The position numbers and the translations under genes are program-made. The notes below the pieces were generated by a model, which had not been told where the DNA came from, searched no databases, and saw only the letters and a program-made list of their open reading frames with translations. Source: Solanum dulcamara (Eukaryota > Streptophyta > Magnoliopsida > Solanales > Solanaceae). Taken from it: DNA of 64,000 nucleotides. Each line of letters starts with the position of its first letter. Within the stretch, counting starts at the first letter, position 1. Positions 11,254 through 25,185 of this stretch are shown here, piece after piece. The stretch covers positions 62,355,523-62,419,522 of the forward strand of contig NC_077237.1 in NCBI RefSeq assembly GCF_947179165.1, written 5' to 3'.

Positions 11254-14200
11254 TGTCATGACCCAACCCCGTGGGCCGTGACTGGGTGCCCAAGCTAGAC
11301 ACTCGCGTATACACCTGTAACCTGTAAGTACGTCTGCCATATGTTTACGTATTAGCCCAACCCATCTTATTAGAGGCTACAACTTAGTATTCAGGCAGCA
11401 TAACACATAAGCCAATGAGGCTATCATAGCATGTGGGGTTGTCCCATTATATATATAAATGCGAGCCGACAAGGCTGCCACGACAGGGGAAACATCCCAA
11501 ACATACCTCTTACAAACACGATTAAGCACACATATATACATAACCCACTCCCATGTCTACAGACCTCTAACAGTAGTGATGATAACATATAGTAGGACAA
11601 AGGCCCCGCTGTACCTTTGAATAAACGAAACTAAATATATACACCAAGAGTCAGTACCAAAAACTAAGCTTTGATATAATGGAGCTTCTTCCAAATTGGC
11701 CAAGCGAAATCCTAAGCTAGCGGACTCCCAAAATCTGTGTCTGCACCTGCAGGCATGAACCGCATCCCCTCCGAAAAAAGAGGGTCAGTATGACATATGC
11801 ACTGAGTATGTAAGCATACAACATTATATGAAAAATTACAGTTAAAATAGGGATGCAGGGGTAAGTATAACATTTAGCCATTCACCGTACCTGCATCTTA
11901 TAAAACAAAGTCATACATACTATTATCACGTACTGTATCCGTCCCATTCACGGACTTGGTGTAACAATTATAGCATTCTATTATCATAGGCACATGTGTA
12001 TTATAAGCTTTGTGGAACATACATCCCGATCCATGTATATAGCAAATACACACCGAGAAACGACGGCCCGATCCACATATCATGTGATAATGCCGAGGAA
12101 TGACGGCCTGACTTGTATCTCATATATTAGTGCTGAGGAATGATGGCCCGACTCGTATCTCATATATTAGTGCTGAGGAATGATGGCCCGACCCGTATCT
12201 CATATACTAGTGATGAGGAATGACGGCCCAACCCGTATCTCATATATTAGTACTGAGGAATGACGGCCCGATTCGTATACATATATATCACATAATAGTG
12301 TCGAGGAACGATGGACCAGTCTACATATCATATGATCGTATACACATATATTACAGTCGGCCCAGGACTCGATGTAAGATGTATTACAATATGTGTAAGC
12401 AAGGCAGCGCATAATCATATATAACTAAATTACCATCCGAGGACCAATCGAGTAATCAAGAGACCAATCACTTAAAGATCAGGGTAGTAGTCATTTCAAG
12501 TACCCTCTAACGATCAGTAAGAATCATATCAAGTGAAGTCTCAGGCATCAGAAGCATGTGTCAAGGTAATGCCATATAGTTTATGTACTTAGAGACTTTT
12601 ACTCTTATAGGGCCTTTAACATTCACGAGTAAATACGAGTCATGAGTTATATACAGAACTTAGGAATAGGATGACCTCCACGCTCATATCATTCATAACT
12701 TAACTTGAAGACATGCCAAAAGAAAGGAAGAGATAAGCTTTACATACCTTTTATCGAGTAATCGTGACCACTCTTGCTTCGTCGCCTCCTGAACCTATTT
12801 AACACGAAGGTAATACTAGCATTAATAACTTTCAATTTCCCATCTTCTCAAACTATAATCAAGCATTCCTAGGAATCATTTCCTTATGCCTTTCTCAAGT
12901 AGTTTAGTACTTTGTTAAGAAGTTAACGGAAATCGGGCAGCATTTCCCCTATAACTTGCCCAATCTGAATTTCCCATTACATACTCAATTATTACAGCCA
13001 ACCAAAAACAACATTCATCAGCTCATATATAAGTAAACCACTTCAACATTACGCAACATAAACTCCAAACAACTCGCTTAAAACTTACGATATCAAAATA
13101 AGGTTTTCAATTGTTGATTCGTAAAATATTTAACCATGCTGAACAGAGGGTTAGGTGGCTCCAAACAGAAGAAACCACACCTATTTTGACCCACGTTCCA
13201 TCCCTGCAACACGCCATAAAACCATCTCCACAGACAACGCCACAGTCACAACAACACTATACAACCTTAAATACTTTAACTCGGCTAGAACAACTTTAAT
13301 TTAATTTGTTTCTAACGCCAAGCATACTTATACATTTTTTATACTTTCAACTTCATTTAACACATGTAATACACCCCATATCAACATGATTAACTCCACC
13401 TTGAAAGAGAAGAACTTACCTTGTTCAAAACTTACAAAAACTAGCCTCGGAAGTTACTTAATCGCACTGAAAATTATTGGACTGCTCGTCACCCTTCCTT
13501 GCTTAGACAAACCAAAATTTTTCATTATTAAATACCTTTATATCATCGTATTATACCTTAAATAATTAATTGACGGAACAAAATTGGGCCTTACCTTTCT
13601 TGGCCTCCAAACCTGTAGCTCCTCTTTGCTTGTTCTCTCAAGCTTTCTCTCAATTCTCTCTTATTTTTTCTAATTGTAGAAGTGATATTAAGATAACTTA
13701 TTCATCAAAATAAACATATATATCCTTTCTTAAGAGGTGACACGTGTCATCCCCTAAGGGTGACATGTGTCCACCCCCATTGGACCAACCAATCCATGCC
13801 ACCACTCCAAGGCTACCATGTGGCAGCATGGGACCCACCTCCAGTAGGTGTGTCACCTACTTGTTCCAAGTAGGTGCATCACCTACTTAGTCCAAGTAGG
13901 TGCAGCACCTGCTTGCTTCCAAGTAGGTGTTATGCCTCCTTTTGCCTCTTCCGTAGGTTCGTAATATCATCTCACTTTAAGAGCTTATGTATTCCTCACT
14001 TTTTAAGATCGGCATGTACTCAAGTAACTTAAGTACATAGGACATCCAAGTTGATAACTTACGCAAGTAGATTGCGTACCATGACTCATTATTTGGCCCC
14101 TAAACTCCTTCCAAGTCCCTCTAGACCTATTTCTAATCTTCTCTCTTATGGGGCATTACATTCTCCCATCCTTGGAGTTATTTGATAAGGTTGTAGATAA

Positions 14201-14269
14201 TATGGGTCATAGGGCAATTTTTAAGAAGTTTAAGAAGTGTTTCACAGTACAAAAGTACGGGGCATAACA
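11254..14269 (-). repeat. Complete 5' LTR of element B (3.0 kb)
   Basis: Bounded by TGTTATGCC...at 14269 (minus strand) and ...GGTCATGACA at 11254, with the PBS beyond. At 3016 bp it is long, as in Tekay/Del elements. It aligns with both arms of the palindrome over its first ~2.16 kb and adds the 3' part they lack. The equivalent of the 65-codon frame of the arms has an in-frame stop here. A B-like LTR 3' part also occurs at 40379-41264. Confidence 0.88.
12040..12330 (-). repeat. 40-bp tandem repeat array inside the LTR
   Basis: Six or seven units of about 40 bp with core tgaggaatgacggcccgac and catatattagtgc. Same array as at the palindrome centre. Its position shows how much LTR is missing from each palindrome arm. 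Confidence 0.75.
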
Positions 14270-16957
14270 CTAGGGTCTACCTATTCTTATGTGACGATAT
14301 ATTTTGATGTGGTAGTGATTATGTATGTAAGCCTCATATTGAGCTTATTACTGTTTCTACCCTGTTAGGTGAGTCCTTAGTGGTGGATTAAGTATATAGA
14401 GGGTGCTTGGTGATATTTTTGGGTAGAAAGATCCATGCAGACTTGATTTTATTATACATGCTTGATTTTGATGTGATATTGTGTATGGACTAGTTATCTC
14501 CTTATCATGCTATATTAGATTATTATGCAAAGACTATGACCTTATCTTATCTCAGTTTGCCTAGCTTGGTGTGGAAGGGTAATCCAGATTCGTATCTGAA
14601 GGGGGTGATATCTTATATTCGTGCTTATATTCTAATAGATATGGATTGTTTGTCTTATTTGGCTCATGTGTGTGATCTCACTACAGAGTCACCTCCTTTG
14701 GAGACTACAAAAGTGGTGAGAGAGTTTGTGGATGTATTTTCCATAGACTTACCGAGTGTTCCTCCTGACTGTGATATCAATTTTGTGATTGATTTGGAGC
14801 TGGGCACCAAGCCCATCTCTAATTCTCCTTATCGGATGGCTCTGGTGGAGTTGAAGTAGTTAAAAGAACAATTGAAAGATTTGTTGAAGAAGAGATTTAT
14901 TCAGCCTAGTGTATCGTCGTAGGGTGCACCAATCTTATTTGTGAATAAAAAGGATGGTACTATGAGGATGTGTATTGACTATCGACAGTTGAACAAAGTC
15001 ACCATCAAAAATAAGTACCCTCTTTCTCACATCAATGATTTATTTGACCAGCTTCAGGGTGCATCGGTGTTTTCCAAAATTGATTTAAGGTTAGGTTATC
15101 ATCAGTTGAGAGTTTGAGAGTCTAATATCCTGAAGACTGCATTTAAGACCCGCTATGGTCATTATAAGTTTGTGGTTATGTCTTTTGGGTTGACTAATGC
15201 CCCGATTTCTTTTATGGAGTTGATGAATCGGTACTCCGACCATATTTGGACTATTTGTGATCATGTTTATTGATGAAATCTTAGTTTATTTCAAGAATGA
15301 AGAGGATCATGTTAGACACTAGAGGAAAGTCCTTCAGAGATTGAGAGAGGAGAAGTTATATGCAAAATTCTCCAAATGTGAGTTTTGGCTTGAGTCCATG
15401 GCATTCTTGGGTCATGTGGTGACCAAGGATGGTTTTATGGTCGATCCGACCAAGGTTGTAGTGATTCGTGATTTGTTTAGGCCTACTTCAGCAATCGAGA
15501 TTCAAAGTTTTATTGGGTTGGCAAGCTATTATCGTTGGTTTGTTCAGGGCTTCTCTTCTATTGTGGCCCCATTAACTAGGCTAAGTCAAAAGACCATGGC
15601 ATTTCAGTGTATTGATGAATGTGAGGCGAGCTTTCAAAAGCTTAAGGAGTTATTGACTTCAGCACCTATTCTAGCCTTACCTGCGGAGAGTGTGGCCTTT
15701 ATTATGTTTTTTAATGCTTCAGGAGGCGGCTTGGGTGGTATATTGATGCAAAAGGGGAGAGTTATAGTTTATGCTTCTCGATAGTTGAAGGTACATGAGA
15801 AGAGCTATCCTACCCATGACTTTGAGTTAGCAGCGATGGTATTTATTTTGAGGTTGTGGAGGCACTATCTCTATGGTGTGCATTGTGAGGTCTTTACTGA
15901 CCACCATATCCTTAAGTACATTTTTTCTCAACTAAATCTGAACATGAGACAGCGTAGGTGGTTGGAGTTATTGAAAGACTATGACATCACCATTCTTTAT
16001 CATCCGGGCAAAGGTAATTATGTAGTCGATGCCTTGAGTCGCAAAGCACCTAGTATGGGTAGTTTGGCCTTCCTCAAGGCGAATGAGATTCCTTTGGATT
16101 TAGAGGTTCAGTCATTGGCTAGGTAGTTGGTTCGACTTGATATTTCTATACATCATAGCATTTTGGCCTTTATGGAAGTTAGGTCTACCTTGATGGACCA
16201 TATTCGAGCACACCAGTTTGAGGATGACAAGTTGAGGGCCATTCGAGACAAGGTGTTGAGTGGTGAAGAAAATTCAACCTCTCTTGGTCCAAAGGGAGTT
16301 TTGAGGATTAATGATTCCATTTGTGTGATCAAGGTTGGTGATTGGGTACGTATAATATTAGAGGAGGCTCATTGCTCTAAGTATTCAATTCACCCAGGAG
16401 TGGCAAAGATATTTCATGACTTAAAACAACACTATTAGTGGTGTGGCATGAAGAGGGACATTGTTGATTTTGTGGCTAAGTGTCTAAATTGCCAACAAGT
16501 GAAGTGTGAGCATGATAAATCGGGTGGTTTTATGCAAAGGATGCCCATTATCGAGTGGAAATGGGAGCATATTACCATGGACTTTGTGTTTGGATTACCT
16601 ATGGCATTGGGTAAGTATGACTCTGTTTGGGTGATTGTGGATCGATTGACCAAATCAGCCCATTTCCTTCTAGTGAAGACTAGTTATACTGCAGAACAGT
16701 TAGCTAGGATCTATCTTCATGAGACTGTTAGGTTACATGGGGTGCCTATCTCTATTATGTCAGATCGGGGTTCTGTGTTCACCTCTCACTTTTGGGAGGC
16801 ACTGGAGCGTGGTTTGGGTACGCAACTAGAGATGAGTTCAGAATTTCATCCCCAGACTGATGTCTAGTCCAAGTGGACTATTCAGGTATTGGAGGATATG
16901 CTTAGGGCTTATGTGATTAATTTTGGTACCCGATGGGACCAACATTTGGCCTTAGTT
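14270..16957 (+). pseudogene. Degenerate pol (protease to integrase), Ty3/gypsy element A (3' half)
   Basis: Continuation of the element A coding region interrupted at 1785. It opens with GSTYSYV, the protease flap-side sequence after the active-site Asp, then RT from PYRMALVELK (about 14830) through [12 protein letters not shown] and [17 protein letters not shown] (about 15155-15205). RNase H and connection follow (15341-16126, ending [16 protein letters not shown]). Integrase at 16127-16957 has a zinc-binding H...H...C..C (about 16370-16500) and a core with MDFVFGLPMAL and FHPQTD. The RT box reads FIDE instead of FIDD. Coding similarity ends at about 16957, inside integrase, where CACTA-type subterminal sequence starts. 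The rest of the element is not found to the right of the CACTA end. Confidence 0.87.
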
Positions 16958-17404
16958 TAACGACCCCGTCCGTCGTTTATGTTTAAATTTAATTCATTAT
17001 TATTATATTTAAGAAGCGACGGACGACATTGGTTTTTCTTTCACAATTGGTCAAAATAATTGGACAATAATTTTCTACTAAGCGACGGACAGCGTCGCAT
17101 TGTCGGTCACTTTTTTGGTCAAAATCATGGTCAAAAAGCGACGTTGTCCGTTTCTTTTCTAAAATTATGTGGGAGACCAGATCGGGTTTTCTTATTTCTC
17201 TCTCTCTATTTTCTCCCTTCTCCTCCCCCTTCTCTCTAAAACCCCTAACCCCAGCCCTTTTTTCCACCGCCCCCGTAGTCCCCTGCCATTCCACCATCAC
17301 TGGAGTCCTCCCAGCCCTATCCCACCGCCCCAGCAGTCCCCCTCACCCCACACTGTCCTCTCTCTTGGTTTGAAGGTTAGGGTTATTCAACTTATTTTTA
17401 AAAA

Positions 17405-19060
17405 AATTGGAGTAATAAGGTGTGATTGTTATTTAGTTTATTGAATTTAGTTTGTTGAATATATGCTATTAATGTAGTTTTTAAGTAGTTTGTTGAATTT
17501 AGTTTGTTGAATATACGTTGTTGAATTTAGTTTATTGAATTTAGTTTGTTAAATAATTTTGATTTAGTGTTTAAATTAGAATTGGGGGTTTTGAATTACA
17601 TTGTAAATTGGGTAATCTTTTAATTGCAATTAAAGTGTTTGAATTTAGAATTAGAATTAGTTGAAGTTTTGATGTTAGAAGTTAATTGAAATACTTAAAT
17701 ATAATACAGGATGTTTGAAAGTTTGATAGTTGAAAGTTGAAGTTAGAAAATTATTGGACTTAAATTTTAGGACTTTAGAACTAATTAGAACTTAGAACTT
17801 GAATTTAGAACTTGAACTTAGAACTTTGAACTTGAAATTTCGTTGAATTGTACTCCTTATCATGAACTAATTAAGTTAATTAATTAGAGTTAGATATTCA
17901 AGGTCATGAACTTGAAATTTATGATTTTTGAAGTTGAACTTAGAGATTGTTTTTGTTTTGTATAAATTTTGAACTTAGACTTTAGAACTATTTAGAACTT
18001 AGAACTTGAATTTTACGATACTTGAATTTAATTAGAATTTCAACTTAGAACTTAGAACTTGAATTTAGAATTAGAACTTAGAAATTTGAACTTGAAATTT
18101 TGTTGACCTTAGAAATCTTGTTGAATTTTATTCCTTATGAACTAATTAAGCTAATTAGAGTTAACGTAGATATTCAAAGTCATGAACTTAAACTTTAGGA
18201 CTTAATTTTGAATTTAAATTTAGAAATTTTCTAGGTTTGTTTATAACTTTTGAACTCTTTAGACTTTAGAACTAATTAAAATAACTTAGATACTTGAATT
18301 GGACTTTATAACTAATTAATTAGAAATTTATGTTGTCATGAACTTGAACTTTAATTACATACTTGAATACTAGGATTTTCAACTTTACTTTGTATATACT
18401 TGAAACTTGTAATTTTCTTCTTATTTAACTTAGAAACATCTGACTTGAATGTTACGAACTAGAACCTGTAATTAAAACATAATTAAAACTTGAATTAATT
18501 ATATCTTGAAGTTAATTATAAATTAAAATAATTATAACTTGAATTAATTAAAACTTGAACTTAATTATAACTAGAATTAATTAGAACTTGAACTTAGTTA
18601 TAACTTGAATTAATTAGAATTTGAACTTAATTATTACTTGAATTAATTATAAGTTGAATTAATTAGAATTTGAACTTAATTATTAGTTGAATTAATTAGA
18701 ATTTAGAATTAATAATTACTTGAATTAATTATAAGTTGAATTACTTATAACTTGAATTAATTAGAATTTGCACTTAATTATTACTTGAATTAATTATAAG
18801 TTGAATTAATTAGAATTTGAACTTAATTATTAGTTGATTAATTAGAATTTAGAATTAATTATTACTTGAATTAATTATAACTTGAATTAATTATAACCTG
18901 AAGTTAATTATAACCTGAATTAAATATAACTTGAAATAATTATAACTTGAATTATTTATAACTTGAATTAATTAGAACTTAACTTTAATTCTAACCTAAA
19001 TTACTTAGAACTTGAACTTAATTAATTCTTGTTTTAATTATAACTTGAATTAATTAAGTT
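17405..19060. repeat. AT-rich degenerate minisatellite in the CACTA element
   Basis: About 1.65 kb built from short variants of ttagaacttgaattt and, further right, ttaattataacttgaa with a period of roughly 15-22 bases. The first part (to about 18400) is dominated by gaacttagaactt phrases, the second by aattaattataacttg. No coding potential. It probably expanded inside the 5' intron or leader of the CACTA gene. Confidence 0.7.
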
Positions 19061-19084
19061 GGTGCTGGTTTGAAAAGTTCTAAA

Positions 19085-19475
19085 GATTTGACCTTTATGT
19101 TAAAAAGACTGATAAAAATATTCCCTTTTTAGTAATGGGGTGAAGAAGAATTCTATTTGGGTTGAAAAAATACTTCAAGATCAGTCTTTTGTTGATTAAG
19201 ATGAGATCTTTAATGTAGGGATGAAGAACAATTGGAAAAATAGGAAACCCCTTTTGCCACTTAGGTTGATGAGGGCTACTAAAATTAATTAAATAAATAG
19301 AGCGAAGCAAATTATGTCACTTTTTTTTTCAATTCTTCTTCATCCCAACACTAAAGATCTCATCTTTTGTCAACAAAAGACTGATCTTGATGTGTTTTCT
19401 CAACCCAAAAATAATTCTTCTTCACTCCATTACTAAAGATCTCACCTTTATCAAGAAAATACTGATTTTAAGGTC
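19085..19475. repeat. Imperfect inverted repeat (hairpin), arms about 145 bp
   Basis: The left arm (about 19085-19240) reads gatcagtcttttgttga, then gatgagatctttaatg and gggatgaagaacaattg. The right arm (about 19322-19475) holds the reverse complement (caattcttcttcatccc, gatctcatcttttgtc, aaaagactgatcttga). The arms are separated by roughly 85 bases. Each arm also contains two versions of an agatcttta...gatgaagaagaatt phrase, so arms and internal repeats are nested. It lies just upstream of the transposase-like frame. Confidence 0.75.
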
Positions 19476-19524
19476 TTGTACATTAGATGTGGCTTTATAT
19501 ATTGTATTGTTACTTTACATACAG

Positions 19525-21412
<1,888 letters not shown>

Positions 21413-22019
21413 TCGCCATGTCATTCAAGAGGGCCCACTCCGGATGACTCCGACAATAGTGATGAATATATAGAAAATAGTCCTAGCTAGATTCCCTCTT
21501 TTTGTTAGTTTATGAAGATTTTGAATATTTTTTTAACTTTGAAACACAGTAAATTATTGTAAGTTAATAGTTTAAACATTTTGAGTGTTAGTTTATGTTT
21601 GTTATAAATTATTTTGTGTGTTTGTTAGTTATGTTGAATTGGGATGTAACCATTATTTTTGAATTGAATTTATATTGCAGGTGGGCAGAAGAAACTACAG
21701 GTTTCTACTATCAAAACAATTGAAAAAAAAGCGACGGACATGGTCCTTTAGTCCTTCATTTTTCTGGAAATTATCAAGAACATCAAGAACAAAAACGATG
21801 AATAGTGACTCCTTGTCTGTCGCATTTTTGAAAAAAAAAATTAAAAATAAAATATTATTGAAGCAAACCGTTGTTTTTTGTATAATTTTTTTAAAATAAA
21901 TAAATAAAAAGAGCGATGCAGTCCGTCGCATTTTGAAAAGCGTTTTCATCGATTTTGAACAAAAAAAGATCCTGTCCGCCGCTTTCATCCATCGTTTTTC
22001 AGCAATATTTTTAGTAGTG

Positions 22020-24325
22020 CATCATAGACCGACCGAGCTCAGAAAGAACAAATATATAATAAATAGCACAATGATACTAATAATAATAAGATAGAAGCAT
22101 AAAACTACAATTACAAAGAAAGAGGGTACAGAAAGATCATACAAAAATCAAGTAAATCCAACCAATCAGGTAATCATATTAATAGTTTCAACTCACAAAA
22201 TATCGCAAGAATGCATAAATGTAAGATAGTAGATATGGAACAATAATCCTGAAAGTATTATGGAGGGTCCGGAATAACCTTCGAGCTCATCAATATCGAA
22301 GTAATAACTCAAAATATGTATCAGCGGACCGCCGAAATTCACACCTCGAACTTATCAGCGGTGAATATAATAGTGTAGCTCAAAGTCAATAAAAAGGCCC
22401 TCATCAAAATCAAGATATCATAATCATGATATCACCAATACTTTCTTCAATTACTTATACTTATTGATTAGCCAAAATCTTAGTCTCATCGTTTACTTCT
22501 CCATTAAAATGATTTTAGACATCGGCAAGGTAATCAAGGCACGTAACATGTCAACAATCATAAATCACTCAAGGCCAGGTAAATTCTGCCAAAGGCATCA
22601 AATCACTAACCTGAGAGCATGGTCTCGGGACCAATATTTCAATGTTATAAGCGAAAAGGACATAAGCATAAGTCAAAAATCACGACAAAAAAGCAACCAA
22701 AATCAAACAAGTCGAACACGCGGTATCTTAAGTTCAAATCACCTAGAAGAAAGTTCTAAGGATTCTAAGCGATGCAAACAAGTCAAGAAAGCACCTAATC
22801 TAAGGCTCCAATAACTTAAATCCAAACTAGCTACTAACACCTCTAACCAACCTAATCATACAATACTACTCATAATATATCAATTCTAACCGAACCAAGT
22901 CTAACAAGAAGTCATAGCCTACCTCATGGCCAAAACCGCGCAGAACTGCTATACCAGAGCTTTTTTTTTCTGGGCCGCCTCCGAACTATGCCACTCTATC
23001 AAATTATTAAAGTACATATCAAAATAAAGCCAGCGACACCCATATTACTATAATTAAAAATGCAATCAAAATCTTATCAAAAATTCGACATTGGGATCCG
23101 CGCACGAAATCGAAAAACCAATTACCTGTGCACGAAATTGAAAAACCAACTCTGTCACAAAGTTTCAAATAGCTCAAGCAACTTGTGCCCCAAAAATGGG
23201 CACATTCCAAGCACCGAAAAGGCTCAAAATGTCCCCACCAATTTCGAGCCCTAAGAGGGTCAAAAATGAAATAAATCAACAAAATACGTGGGACTTACAA
23301 GGATTTTAGGATGAGGAAAAGGTTCTGGAACGTCTCCGCAAGAATTTCCAACACAATGCAACAAGAATGATCAAAAGAGGTCAAGATTTGCTTTCAAAAT
23401 CCCAATATTTTAAGTCCCAAAATGGGACTTAGACTATTGGAATGGCATTTAATTCAATAAAAGCTAGTGAATTTACCCATTGCAATCGTGGGATCCAAGT
23501 CCGCGATCGCGAGGACCGATAAAAAATCCCTTCATGATCATGGTACTCAACCCTGTGATCGCAATGACCAATGACCCTGTCCTTCGTGATCGCGGCCCCT
23601 GACTCGCGAATGCGATGAGCAGAATTGGCCTGCACCAGCAGTTTAGCTTATGCTGAACTTGGAAAGATAGAATTTCCTCCGACGGTGGTTCGAAATTCAT
23701 TCAAAATCCCGTGAACGCAAATGAACTATGCTACCGTATTGGAAACAATATTTCGGACTCAACATAATTTAAGAAATGACCAGCGAAGGTCATCTCGTCT
23801 AAATGTTGACCAAAGTCAATACTTTTCAAAAAATACTTAAAACGCACAAACAGCCTACAACTCATTCCGAGAACCTCGAGGAACGAACCAAAGGTCGTTC
23901 TAAATTAAACTCGGCGTTTCGGAGCTAACCGCGCTGATGGAATTTTCATCCGAGCGCATTTACTCAAAATATTGACTAAAGTCAAACTTGACCAAACTTT
24001 AAAGTTAAAACGGAAAAGCCACACAAACTCGAAATGAAGACTCTAAAACCCGAATCAACCTTCCTTCTAGATTGAGATGGACCTTTTGGAGTTGATGGAA
24101 CCATCAAAATTTCCATATAACGATCGAATCTCCGGATGTTGACTAAAGTCTACTCTTTTCACTTAAAGCCTCTAAAAATAAGGAAACTTGCACCAAAATC
24201 ACCAAACCACCTCGAGGAGCGTGCCACCCGTCCCGGCGTCATACAAGAGTTATAAAGAAGCTACGAAAATTAGTAAAACGGTAAAAATACGCAAAAATAC
24301 GAAAATGACCTTGGAGGTCATTACA
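22020..24325 (-). repeat. LTR-like block, minus orientation (TGTAATGACC family)
   Basis: On the minus strand this begins at 24325 with TGTAATGACCTCCAAGGTCA, which resembles the LTR start at 34029. The two share further stretches, for example ctcggatga.aattccatcag about 400 bp in. It carries a cluster of gcgatcgcga-type phrases at about 23485-23615. No gag-pol sequence flanks it, so it may be a solo LTR. atcat flanks both sides (22021-22025 and 24326-24330), but the left LTR end does not show the canonical TG, so the left boundary is uncertain. Confidence 0.55.
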
Positions 24326-25185
24326 ATCATCTTTATACATATACATTATTTACAATTGCATAACTATATATTTCAGTAAGAATATCTATATATTGATATT
24401 CATCAGGTGCTAATCAAATCGTAACATTACGTAATATAATTTTTTTTAGAAATAACATAAAATCTAGAACAATTTAGTAAAAGAGACACGAAAAAATTGT
24501 GAAATAAAACATGAATTACTGAACAATCACTTCAAATACAAACATCAAATACAAATTATTTTCGAAGAAATACCTCGTAAAAAAATGATTCCGCTTCTTA
24601 CCTTCAGATTTTTAAGCAACGGAGTAAATCAAATTATTCTTCTTGTTAATTTGAAATTTCTTATTCAAACCAATGAACCATATGGTTTTCTTGAACAAGA
24701 AGTTGGTTTTGTTTAAGAATTCTAATCACTCTTAATAATCATAAATTAAGAAATCATTTCCTTTTTAAAATCGGAAAATATGTTCCATTAATTAAAAAAC
24801 GATTTGTATATGACAATTTAATTAAAACCTTAATATAAAAAAAAAATATTTAACTATTAAAAATATAATTATAATTGATAAATAGACAAATTCTAGCTAA
24901 GATATCATGTTTCACAGCTAAGTTATGTATGAAAATTTTCCAAGTATGACGTTTTCTTGATATTTGCGTATCTGAGGGTATTGTACAGACACACGTGGAG
25001 CAGCACTTGGAATGCGATAGTGGTTAGTGTAACAGTCAAGGAATTGGCACGTTGCATTTTGTTGCAGAAAAGAAACAGACTTCATCAGACTCTATCCGAC
25101 CCTTCTCTCTCCGCCCCCCCGACCCTTCTCTCTCCATTGCATTGGAGAAGATACTTTTGATTCGAAACCTAAATTGTCGCAACCA
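24326..25185 (+). promoter_or_regulatory. Upstream region and 5' leader of the lipase gene
   Basis: AT-rich intergenic sequence to about 24960, then a more balanced stretch with a pyrimidine-rich leader just before the start codon (cttctctctccgcc and a near repeat at about 25100-25135). I cannot identify a TATA box or a transcription start with confidence. Nothing else recognisable is present. Confidence 0.4.

Noticed and set aside
17167..17444. Overlapping 68- and 91-codon frames rich in Pro and Ser
   Set aside because: Two overlapping frames of a low-complexity pyrimidine-rich leader (ctctctctattttc) of the CACTA gene; no protein signature.
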